Assembly: GCA_946811695.1 (NCBI GenBank)
Contig: OX328123.1
Coordinates: 48,068,009-48,132,008, forward strand
Reading direction: 5' to 3'
Length of the DNA stretch: 64,000 bases
Source of the DNA: Gonocerus acuteangulatus
Taxonomy: Eukaryota > Arthropoda > Insecta > Hemiptera > Coreidae
Below, piece by piece: positions 20,206 through 32,800 of this stretch. The notes below the pieces were generated by a model. That model saw nothing but the letters and a program-made list of their open reading frames with translations, did no database searches and was not told the origin of the DNA. Position numbers and translations under genes: made by a program. Position 1 is the stretch's first letter. Every line of letters begins with the position of its first letter.

Positions 20206-22480
20206 CTAAACAGGACCAAGCAAATTTTTGACCAAAAATAATAAAAATTCATATGTAATCTGGTTCTGCAACAGAAACCTTAATTTGGAAATATTGTTTA
20301 ATTTGAGTTCAAGAGATTTTTCATAATGATACCGTTGCTGCCACGCCATAATATATTATATTCTGAATATTCTCCGAGAATTTGTTGTGCTATTGTTATC
20401 GAGGTATTTATAAGCTTGTAAGAACTTCTAATTAGTATTATTTAAATAATAAGATATATGCGTCTCTTGCACATTCAGTAGGAGACATACTTGAAATTTT
20501 GCTTAGAGGTTGTTTATTTCTTCTATCGATACATTTTACAAATAAATACCTCCATTTGTGCCTGACAGTAATCGATAAATGTTATTACTTACTGTAACAT
20601 TGTTCCAGCCACTTAAACTATGAAGGTAAACCAAATTTATTTACATTTCCTCATTTCTTTAGTAATTGTGTTTTCTTTTGTTATTACTTAAACATATTAA
20701 AGAAGAGTATTTTGTGTGGCGTAAGTTCATGAAAGCTTCCAACTACAGGGGCTCATGGCGTCTTTCCTTACTTCATCAAATCGCTAACTTATCAAGATTT
20801 TGTAGATTCTTCGGTGCCATTGCACCTTAAAAGTTAAAATTATATTTTGTTTGATTTTTAATTATGGTAAGGCATAAGGGATGGTAGGTTTGTAGTTTGA
20901 TAGGAGGGTTGCTATTTTGGCAGTACCTCAGGTTATATTACAAGCTTTTCAAACATTTCTAATCGACCTTTAGTCTGTTTTGTTTACTTCTTGGCGTTCG
21001 TTAAACATGGATTACATGTTTGATTGACACTACATTTTTTTCATCTGTTGTAGTTGATATTGTTTTGTTTATTATGATGATGTCCAGTCAGTTTATTATG
21101 ATTGTTATCAGCCCTTAGGAGGAATTTGACATATAAATATTTTTACCACATTTGTTTTGATTTTTTATTGGAATGGATATTTATTGGAAAATCTTAATAA
21201 TAAATTATTTTTATTTATTATTATTTTTATTTGGTTGGTCAAACATTTGTTTAAATTATTCCTAATTATTGGAAATTTCTTTTTTGAAAAAAACAGAGCT
21301 TTTTTTTATAAGTAAGTTTTTTAACTAGACCAAACACGTACCCATTTATTTATGTGTATTTAAATATTTAACTTGGACCTGCTTTTGCATTTAGTCTCCC
21401 CTTTTAATTTAAAATAGTTAATTTTTGTAGTATATTCCTCTAATGATTATTTAAAACTAATAAAAATTAATGAACCTAAGAACATAGCATTGGAGATACA
21501 GGCATAAACAATCCAATTATCAGAGTAATAAACATTATAATTTATCAGTTCCGGTCAATGAAAAATGTTTAAGCATTGAAATTACATGAGGAAAAATTCC
21601 TTGGAAAAAGTTACTATGATCTTTCTTTTGCTAAACTTCTTTGATTCTCATTTTTCTTTTCAAATATTGGAAGGAATACATTCCATTTTTTTAATATTTA
21701 TCTTGTATGCAAACAAGACTTGCATTTGTTGTTCATAAAAAACAAACTTGTATGCGTAAGTTCTTAGCTGTTACATTGTATATGACCAATGCTTTTCATG
21801 ATATTGATCATATTTAGAAAAAAAGTCTGACTGAAAAATTAATACCAATGAATTGATTTTTTTTTCTTTTGAATAAACCGATTAAAAAAATTGATAGGAT
21901 TAACAAATAAAAGACAAAATTTATCTGTATTCTCCGTAAAGGAAACCTTGAATAGAAGAAAAACAACACTGTCAGGTAGATTTTATCCAGCTGACGTATT
22001 GAAATTTGAAATATCTATACAAATTGTATGTGGAATTATAATTCCTAAACAGTGAACAATGTCTGCTTGCACAAAAGTCACTAAAAACAAGTATTCCAAT
22101 TGAAAAAAGAAGGATTCCACTACTACTCGTTAAGTGATTAGATGTTTTCTGGCAGATTTAAGTATTTACTAAATTTTATCAAAATCTGATTATATGTGTT
22201 TTTAGATATGAGCTATGAAACATTGACATTCGTGGGGGGGGGGTCAGGACCCCCGGTTCACATCGTAGATAGTTTTTGTCCCTACATAGAATGAAAAAAT
22301 GCACTAAAACAAATTTGAAGTCCACATCAGATTTTTTCCCAAACTGATTACAATATCATTTCTTCCCTGGTCTAACACTTTTTCTTTAATGATTTGAAGC
22401 TATGTGCCTTCTCAGATTTTTTTATTGTTTTTGCAATAGCATATGTAAATTTACTATATCTACTCTTTTTTTTAATTTAG
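20206..22480 (+). other. AT-rich stretch upstream of the ADD exons
   Basis: Probably the 5' region or first intron of the ADD gene. One candidate first coding exon is ATGAAG followed by GTAAAC at 20620-20626, which would splice in phase 0 to 22481. Another is ATG/GTGAGC at about 18500. Neither can be confirmed. A short G-rich inverted repeat (GGGGGTCAGGACCCCC) is near 22235. Confidence 0.35.
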
Positions 22481-22547
22481 GTCGTCCCTGTATCCAAACC
22501 CAAGGTTACTGAACATGAGAAAAATTATCGTGAGACTAAATTTCCAG
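22481..22547 (+). CDS. ADD gene exon, pre-ADD linker
   Basis: The acceptor is TTTTTTTTAATTTAG and the donor is CCAG/GTAACA. Phase 0 in, phase 1 out. It reads VVPVSKPKVTEHEKNYRETK then FP, and joins AT of the next exon to form Asp. It is the most 5' coding exon I can support; the start codon must lie upstream. Confidence 0.7.
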
Positions 22548-23226
22548 GTAACATTATTTTGATAAGCTTTATATTGATTATTTTGAAACATTGACCCGTA
22601 AATGTGAAGACGAGGCTCCGAGGCACCAATTATTTTGAAATTTTGGACTACATCGTATTTTGATGCACTAACACGAATTCGTTAAAAAAAAAAAACTCGC
22701 TCTCTAGTATGAAAGAAGTTATTAAGCACTAACGTTCACTGTTATGCGGGTTATGAAAGGTAATATAAACAACTATATTTGTCAACATGCGCATGTACGG
22801 GTCTGGAAAAGTCATTAATAAAGAAGTCTAATTGAAATTTACCATCAATTATTTCAATTGATCAAGAACGGAGTAAGCTTATGCATTTACCCTTGCTCAA
22901 GAAGATATCAAAACTCTAGTCAATCCAACTTGCTAAAATTAATAGAATTCTATTAATTTTAGCGAGTTGGATTGACTAGAGTTTTGATATCTTCTTGAGT
23001 GAGTGGAAACGCATAGCACGTATGCCCATAAGCGAGATGTTACGACAGGTGAGGATGCCCAAATTTACAATGATTTGTGAATAAATAGTTTATAAACATA
23101 TCAAATAACAGTTCTTTGTTTGCCAATCTTGCATGCGCATGTTTACAAATACGTTCAAATGTCAGCTTTCAGAACCGGCATAACAGTGAACTTTAGTGCT
23201 TCATAACTTCTTTCCTAGTTGAGAGC

Positions 23227-23261
<35 letters not shown>

Positions 23262-24745
23262 GGATTCGTGTTTAGCGCATCAAAATAAGTTATAATGCAA
23301 CATATAAAAATAATCGGTGCCTTGGAGCATTGCCTTCACCTTTACCCATTGACCTAACCTTCTTTTCTTTTATCCTATAACAATTATTCCTTTCATGGCT
23401 TAGTTTTTTTTTTATTTACTGCCTTCATATACATAATATATCAAATTATATATGATAAATATTCACAATTATAAAATGCCATTTATAAACACATTTATTT
23501 TGATAAATTGTCTTCTGTATTCCAAATATTATAACAGAACGCTTAGTTCATCTTCCTCCTTGCTGGATATCTGTTATGTCTGATTTGTTTTGGTGAGTTT
23601 GCTTTTATTGTTTTCCATTTGGTAATGAGGGTCTTCTCTCTTTTTCGAACAGAAGTACTGAAACATTCACACACAAAAGTTATCTAGAAGGCTGAGGGTG
23701 AAAAAATGGAGAAGTTCTATACTGAGCTCTTACCTAAGCACCATTGAAGGCAGTGGCCAAAATAGTCTTCATCTACCTAGTGAATTCAGAATGTCTATAT
23801 TTTTTCATCTGTCTTCTGAGCAAACTATACAGTACAGAATTATAATCAGTTTGTGTGATAAAACAATCAATTCACTGCCTTAATAATAATAAAGGAATAG
23901 AAGTAGTTATTGATGGGGTTTGATCTTTTGTAAAAATATAAAATAAAATCTAAAGAGAAGGAAGTTTGAATTGCCACAACAGGAAACTGACAGTATCCTA
24001 AGCGGAAATTACTCCCCCACCTTCTCAACATTCACTCTAAGAAAATAATATTACCAATAAGGTACTCATTTTCTTGCCTTCGTTTACTAAAATTCTAATT
24101 TTACGTGTAAATGCAATTTAAAACAATTAAAAAAATAAATTCATTGCTACATTTAAATAAAGGGAAGAAAAGTAAGTAAATTTTGTTTTAAATGGTTATT
24201 GTAGGTTTTCTGCGGACCTAAATTGCAGTAAACTGTTTCAAGTAATACATGTCGTCCTTCACGTAAGATAGACATAAAAATGATGATTAGTAACGGGCGC
24301 CTAAGTTAAAATAAAAAAAAAAATACGGGTGCGTTTGGTCCGCCTGTGGAGGGAATAGGCAGCGGGTGCTCTCCGCCTTCACGGACATTACTCTCGCTAG
24401 CCCACGTCACAACAAAAAGGTTAACTACCCCCCTTCAAATGTGCTTTTAGTATAAGAGCAATATCTATTTTTGAGTACTTATACATAGGTATCTCTTTCT
24501 CTTTTTTTCCTAAGTTTTCTTATAGCGTATTTATTATATTAGAAAAAAAAAAATAATAGAAACTATAGTCTTCTATCATCACATATCCATGATTTTGGGC
24601 TTTAACTCTTTTTAGAGCGGTTCCTCCCTCCCCCCTTAGGGAGGAACCCCGCTTATTAGGTTGATCTCATGACGCAATTCGGAAATGCCGACTAGAAAAT
24701 TTTGCATTTCAGAACCCCTAGAAAACGAAAATAACGGTGGTTCAA

Positions 24746-24811
<66 letters not shown>

Positions 24812-27800
24812 CTGTTCGTGGTTTCCTGGCCTCAATAATGGTCCGATTTTGATGAAATTTGGTAGAAAAATCTCATTCAGATCCAAATGTTTTTGGATTC
24901 AGTTGAAACATTTTCTGCATGTTCGAATTTCATCAAAACTAATATGTTGAAATTGTGGTTACGTTTGGAGTTAAGGAAGGGTTAGAATAAAATATTATAT
25001 TAACAGACATGAAAAGTTTTGGTAACTTTGTACTCTTTCCTTAATATCGCGAAAACGGTTGAGAATTTTGGCAAGCGGAAGGTTACCATTCTAAAGCTTA
25101 CTAAATGCTCTACAAAAAAGGTAATGAAAAAAATTTTAATTAGGTGATGTCAATCGGAGAAATAATTGATTTCATTTATTCGAATGGTTCTTTTTGTCTG
25201 TTTTTATTTCTTGTTATTTTTTAATTGCTTATAGTTGGATAATTTATTTGACAATAAAGCAGATTAAGTAAAATAAGAAGATCAATTTATTGTTAGAAAT
25301 AAAGCGTTCAAAGAGAGAGATCCGAAGGCTTTCCAACTGCCTCTGAGCCGGGGGCCTTTCTGGGGTTGGCCGACCCATCCAGGTAAGATCATAAATCAAG
25401 AACTTTGGAACCAAAATAATAACTGTTTCTATTTTAATCTTTCCAAATGAGTCTAGGGATAAGAACGGAACCGCGCTAAGATGATGCAGTTCCTGCGAGT
25501 CGGACTTTTTAGTTATCTTACCAAATATCAAAAGCCATGCTTTCTAATTACACATTAATTAATTATTGAATTAATGAAGAGATGTAAGCTTCAGATATAA
25601 ATACATTTTTAATTTTTTTACTCATCTTGCAATGATCATGTTAGAATACCAGAGGGGACTGTATAATTTTCTCATTCTTGGCCTTACGAACTCAAGAGAC
25701 AATGTTACATTACTATGCTCTGATTTTCTGGCCTTCTGATTTTCCTCTTCATAGATTCCATTAAAGCCTCGGTGTGGCAAGGGGTATCTTTGGCCTCCGA
25801 TTCATCTAATCGGACGTGAAAGTAAGGAGCTACAAAAAAAAAAAAGAAGAAAAAAAAAGAAGAAAATTATTAGACAAAAAGTTTTTGGATCTTGGTATAT
25901 TTTCTAAAATATCTCAAAAACGGATGGGAAATTGGGGTAAGCGGAAGGTGATCATTTAGAAGCTTACTCATGTTCTCATGTAATTTTCGGTGGGGCGATG
26001 TCAATGGGAGAAATAAGTGTTTAAAACATGGAAATTGTTAGTTTTATTCTTGTCAACAGGCTTTTGTCCCTGTTTATCTATCTAACATTTTAATTGGTTG
26101 ATTTTTTTTTTAAATGCATTTAACAGTATAATGAGTATTTTAGTAAACAAGTATTTCCAAGAGTTAACATTGTGACAGAGGATGGAGTAATTTCTGCTTA
26201 GGATACTGTCAGTTTCCTGTGGCTCCTGAAATCTTCCTTCTCTTTGGGTTTTATTTTATATTTTTCACGAATGATCAAAAACAACCAATAACTGCTTCTA
26301 TTACTTTACTAATGGCACTAGGACAAGAACAGAACTGTGTTAAGATTATGATGCAGTTCCTGTGAGTCGGGTTTTGATTGTTTAAACTTTATCCTCTCTG
26401 ATACGCATTATGTTTTCATGCTATGAATAGGATCTAACTTTATTATTATGAATTCCATTTATATTTCAATATAAATGAAGTGATATAAATCAATTATTTC
26501 AGATGTGAAGGATATCAAGAACAAAAATCTTCTTTGTACTTCCTGTGGTGCTTCAGTGAAGGACCTCGTTGCCAGAGGAAGAGCAATAAGCCATCCATAT
26601 TTAGAAACTTTGCTTTGTGAAGTAAGTTGTATAGCATCATTCTCAGGTGAAGTTAAAGAATATTGTATTGATTCCCATATGCCTTCTCTCATAAGTGCTT
26701 TGCAGAGGTTAGATCTATCAGTGAAATATAGAACTTGGATTAACTCCAGTCACTGTACAATTTTAGCTATTATGGGGTTGAATTACCAGGCTTATCTGAT
26801 TTATTAGGGATGCAAAGATATATATCAAATTACTTTCTTTTTTATATCAAATCCATTCAATCCCTCTTGCACATTTAATTAATTTATAAATAGTGTCAAT
26901 TTTTTATACTTCTTTGTTTTATGGTGTATCAACTATTAAGCTATTAGTGACGTGCTATCTATAAGTTGTCACTCTTTTACAATGACAATGACATATGGTT
27001 TTCCCCAAATGGCCAAACTTTTGCTCCTGCACATTTTTTGTATAAATGAATAGCTTTTGAGATACAGTAAAACCTCGTTGACCAGAACCTCTTTAACTTG
27101 GACGTCCGGTTAACTCGCCCCAGTTTTGGAAACAAAATTATGTTGTTCAGGATATTAAATGAAGACCTATGTCTCATTTGTCTTGTTTTTCAGATGATAA
27201 ATTGCTATTCTCAGTAAATTAATTACGCGAGTTTTATAGTGTCACGGTCAAGGTACAGTATCGTTTTTGACGAAACGCAAAAACATTGTTGTGACTGTGG
27301 AAAAAAAGGATGGAAGCATTGACAAAAATTGATAAGGGAGAATCGTTAAAGAACATTGCTGCAGGTTTGGAGCAGGAACATCAACCGTATCTGATTGGAA
27401 GAAGCACAGAGAAAGTATTGAAGGCTTTTGTTTCAAGATTATTTCTAAGGAAAGTTTATGGTGTTTATGACGCACATAGAAGCAGTAGCAAACATTGAAA
27501 AATTGATGGTATATTTTGAGAGCCAAGGCAAAATGTTGCCAAAATGAACTTATAATGTTAAAGTGCTCCTCGGATATGAGATCGCGATGCTCGTGAGTGA
27601 TACATTAAACTGAGGCAGCTGAAGCTCACTGCCTTTTTAACTTTTTAACTACAGATGTGTTTTTAGGTGAAAGTTTGTTGATAATAATTTCTCCATTAAT
27701 AATATTTCGGTGATTTATATGTTTTTTTCCGTCATTCTCTGGAGAAACCATATTTTAATTAACCCCCCATTAAACCCACTCCCTGACCCCTGCCGTCATA

Positions 27801-29759
27801 GGATCTCTGCTGGTCTACATCTGGTAGAGCATCTTCCTACGTTTTTGATTATACAGCTACAGAGTATTTCCGGGTTATATATTGGTCTCAGAAGTTAATC
27901 TACCTTTAAAAAAAATCTAGAGTTCTATTTTTAGCTTCACATGTTGTATTTTTATATGTACAGTGAAACCTCCTTATAGCGGACACCACTGGGTCCGTAA
28001 AAAATGTCCGTTATTGGAAGGTTAATGAAATCCACCTTTTAAAAAGCAGATCACAACAGTTTCCTTTTTTATTTCTTTTACATCAGTCATTATCCACAAT
28101 ACCGCGTCCAGTACATTAGTAACATAATCGCTTGAGTCTATTTTCGTAATGGCTTCTCGAAGAAATCGTTTTCTGTTATGTGTTTTAAAATTTTTAATAA
28201 TGCCGAGATCGAGGGGCTGGCAGCAAGATGTCATATTCGGTGGAAAAAAATGAATTTCAACATTTATTAGATGGATCTGTGGGTGGCATGTCGCTTTGTC
28301 CATAAACAAAATTACACGCTGTTTTCGATGTCCCATTCTCTGATCGAAAGTTTTTAGCCATTCACTCATTATAGGTGTTGTCATCCATGCTTTCTTGTTA
28401 GCTTGCCAAGGTATTCTTGAAGTATTGACGTTAATGTTCTTAAAACATCGTGATTTTTAATGATTTACCGATTATTAATGGCTATCAAAATCACCTTGGA
28501 TATTTACGCACAACATAACAGTTAAACGATCTTTGCTTTGTTTGCCTTCTGTGCACGTTTCCTCTTTTAAAATGATTGTCTTGTTTGGCAGGGCCCGAAA
28601 AAAATAAAGCCGTTTCATCAAAATTAAATATATTTTTAGCCTCATAGTCATGGCAAATGTAAACCTGTTTGTTTTTCCAATCTTTAACTAAATCAACATT
28701 AACCGATGCACTTTCACCACATATCGTTCTAAAAACTACGCGAAGTTTGACGTCTGCGTTTTGCTGACGTCAAACCTTGTGCCCAGGTCTCTAACACAAA
28801 GCTTTAAACTATCATACACTTTTAAAACTTCCACTTTATTTTTTAGAGTTACACGCGTTCTTTTCGGAGTTCATGACTATATACAAACTGAATAAAACCT
28901 GCTGAAAAATGCTGTATAAACACAAGATGTGGTTCCTGGAACAGTAGGGTAAGGTTTACTCTTGACATTTCCTATGAATTTTACTAGCAATGCCCACCAG
29001 GGTGTGCTTTTTCTTGAGATTCTGAGAATCCAATTAAATATATTACCCAGCTGTCCGCTATTGAGAGTTGAAATCAGCTATATGGGTCAGAGTTTAGGTG
29101 TCCGTTGTCCATAAGTAGAGGGTCCGCTATTCAGAGGTGCTAATGCATTGATTTAGAGGGGTTTTCGCCGGGACCATGGATATTCTGTCCGTTCATAGAG
29201 GTGTCCCTTACAGGAGGTTTCACTGTATTTTACTTTATAAATCTAGTAACACAGGTTTCCAGTGAATATTACTGGAACCCTTTCTTTTGTTACTCTTTTG
29301 TGAAAAGAAAAAAAAAATATGTTTTTTGGTAATGGTTCCCAGTGTGATAAATACACACATTTGCCTCATGGTTACAAATTAAGAGTTGTATTGTTTGGTT
29401 AGTTATAAATGGAACAAAATACATCAACCCTTTAATGACCGAAATTCCCTGTTCTAAAAGTCTTTTATTGCTTGCTTTCTTACAATAGGAGGCTTATTTA
29501 AATAAATAAGACACTTATTTATTTAAATGTTAACATCCATTTATTAATGACAACGAATTTTAGAACAAGTTATCTATAGGTTTTCTAGCCAGGATAGGGG
29601 TCATAACACAGTTTGAACCATAATTTTTTAGTGCGGTTCCTCCAACATAGGGAGGAACCCCGCTTATAAGGTTGATACAATGAAACAATCCGGAAGTGCC
29701 GACTAGAAAATTTCGGGTTTCAGAACCCCTAGAGACCGAAAATAACGGTGGTTCAAATT

Positions 29760-29806
<47 letters not shown>

Positions 29807-32800
29807 CTGTTCGCTCATTTCTGGCTTCCCTAATGGTCCCATTATGATGAAATTTGGTACAAAAATCCGTCGTCCAATTTAAAAGGTCAAGTTCGTTAAC
29901 CAGCAGAATCCGCCCACTGGAAGATGGCGTTTGGGGCGAAATTCGCGCAAAAAAAAATTGTAACGCTTACATTTTTGAGTTCATAAGCTTGTAAGTACTC
30001 GTTTTGTAGGCTTCTTGGGCTAGGAAAACGAATGAAACCATTTTCAAGGCGATAGCTTTAACCGTTTTCGAGAAAATTGGAAAAATAGTTTTTGAATACC
30101 GTTTTTGGTTTGGGTACTTAGAATCATGGGATACAGTTGAATCATTTTCTGCATGTTCTACTTTCATTAAAACTAATATGTTGAAATTTTTGTTACGTTT
30201 GGAGTTTAGGAAGGGTTAGAATAAAATATTTTATTAACAGACATAAAAAGTTTTGGTAACCTTTTAGCGCGGTTCCTCCCTCCCCCATTGGGAGGAACCC
30301 CGCTTATAAGGTTGATACAATGAAACAATCCGGAAGTGCCGACTAGAAAATTTTGCGTTTCAGAACCCCTAGAGACCGAAAATGATGGTGGTTCAAATTT
30401 GTATATATATATATATATATATATTTGTCTGTTCGCTCTCTAGGTAGAAGACGAAAGGTCCGATTTTGATGAAATTTGGTACAAAAATCCGTCGTCCAAT
30501 TTGAAAGGTCAAGTTCGTTAACCAGCAAAATCCGTCCACTGGAAGACGGCATTTGGGGCGAAATTCGCGCAAAAAAAAATCGTAACGCTTACGTTTTTTA
30601 GTTCATAAGCTTGTAAGCATTCGTTTTATAGGCTTCCTGGGCTAGGAAAATGAATGAAACCATTTTCAAGGCGATAGCTTTAACCGTTTTCGAGAAAAAT
30701 GGAAAAATAGTTTTTGAATACCGTTTTTGGTTTGGGTACTTAGAATCATGGGATTCAGTTGAAACATTTTCTGCATGTTCTACTTTCATTAAAACTAATA
30801 TGTTGAAATTTGTGTTTCGTTTGGAGTTAAGGAAGGGTTAGAATAAAATATTTTATTAACAAACATAAAAAATTTTGGTAACTTTGTATACTTTCCTTAA
30901 TATCTCGAAAAAGGTTGAGAATCTTGGTAAACGGAAGAATACCATTAGAAAGCTTACTAAATGCTCTACAAAAAAGGTTCTGATGAAAGTTTTGATTAGA
31001 CGATGTCAATCGGAGAAATAAGTGCTTAAAACTTTAAAGTAATTTATTTCCCTTATTCGAACTGTTCTTTTTGTCTGTTTTTATTCCTTGTTATTTTTTA
31101 ACTGCTTATAGTTGGATAATGTATTTGATAATAAATCAGGTTAAGAAAAATAAGAAAAACAATTTAATCTTAGAGATATGGATTTCCAAGATATAGCTTT
31201 TCAAATGCCTAGCGGGGTCCTTCCTAGGGCGGGGACCCACTCAGGTAAGATCTTAAATAAGACCTTTCTTGAAAGTAAAGATAGAACTGTCAACTTTGGT
31301 CCTCCTCTGCCTCCCGGCACTTTCATTGCTGACGAAGGCTACCAATGAGTAGCCAAAACGTCCTAAATATAGATTTTTTAACAAAAATCGTATTGAGGTT
31401 ACTTTAGCCGAATCCCAACCATTCCATCTTTACTTATCACCTCGACGGCTAACTATCTAATCTTCATGCTTTCTAGAAATGTGGACCCAAAATAATAACA
31501 TCTTCTATTTTAATCATTTTAAATGAGTCTAGAGATAAGAACGGAACCACGCTAAGATGATGCAGTTCCCGCGAGTCGGACTTTTTTTTTTTTAGTTTGA
31601 ACCATAAGAAATATCCTACTTCTGATTTTCATGGTATACCGTTTTAGTGGTGAATGTTCATTGAGTTTTATGCTGGAATAGGGAACACATTTAGGAAGAC
31701 AGGGGTGTTATTCTATGATTTCTTTTAAGAAGAAAGGTTTAAAGCTAGTCTAGGTCTAGAGCTGTGAAGTACAAAATTTACTTTCATAAAATAGTATAAT
31801 AAATATATAAATGGAAGAGTTCTTGGGTTAACTTAACCAGGCATTAATATAGTATGTAACAAGATTGATAGGCAATTTTACACACATAGTTCATGATGTA
31901 TATTTTTAGTCTTAAATTTACGTGCATTTTTGATTATTCAAAAAAATATTTTTAATTATTTCAGAAATGCCATTCATTTTATGGTGATGGAAACTTCTCT
32001 GTAGATGAAGATGGGAGCGACAAGTACTGTCGGTGGTGTGGCCAAGGAGGAACACTTTTTTTATGTTCACGGTGCTCTTCTGGTTTTTGTAAGGTAAGAG
32101 AAAGAAAATTTATTTTTACCTACAAAATGCCTAAGTTTTAATTGTAATCCATTAAATAGAGTGAGTGGGTCCTGATGATCAACTTGTGGGTGGCATTGAA
32201 CTCTACATAGCCCTGCCAGGCAACGGAATCTTGGCCCACCAAACCTCATAAACCCCTCCAACCAAGCTTTTGGTTAGTTGCGAGTGTTTATTATTTTTCT
32301 TTTGAAGACTTGGCAAAGAATCATAAAATAAGATAATACATCATAATACTATACGAGAAGGTTCCCGAAAATCACAGCAATATCATTGACATGGGTGGAG
32401 GTTGTTTATTTAAATTTGAACGTCCATTTATTATTGACAACAAATTTTAGGACAGGTTATCTATAGGTTACCGCCCTTTTCTTGCCAGGATAGGGCTGAT
32501 GTATTTTCTTTTTTTGAAAGAAATGCCTCCACCCCTAGTGTGAATCGAACCCACGACCTTAAGCACGAAGTGCATACGCCTTAGCACTCATGACCAACGG
32601 GTGTCCTGGAGGTTATGTAGTATGCATTTCTGATGTTAGACGTTCTTAGTACAGCCCGTTACCAGTTTGATGCTGGCTATGTTTTCGACCTGGCTTATCT
32701 GCAGTGATTATTTTTTCTTGTGCTGTTTGTCATAAAATACCCGATTAGTGGGGTGGTTTTTCCATCATGAAAATGCACCTGCACACAGGTTTTTAATTTG

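Noticed and set aside
24749..24808. Promoter TATA array
   Set aside because: (TA)n is part of repeat family F and recurs at the same position in other copies.
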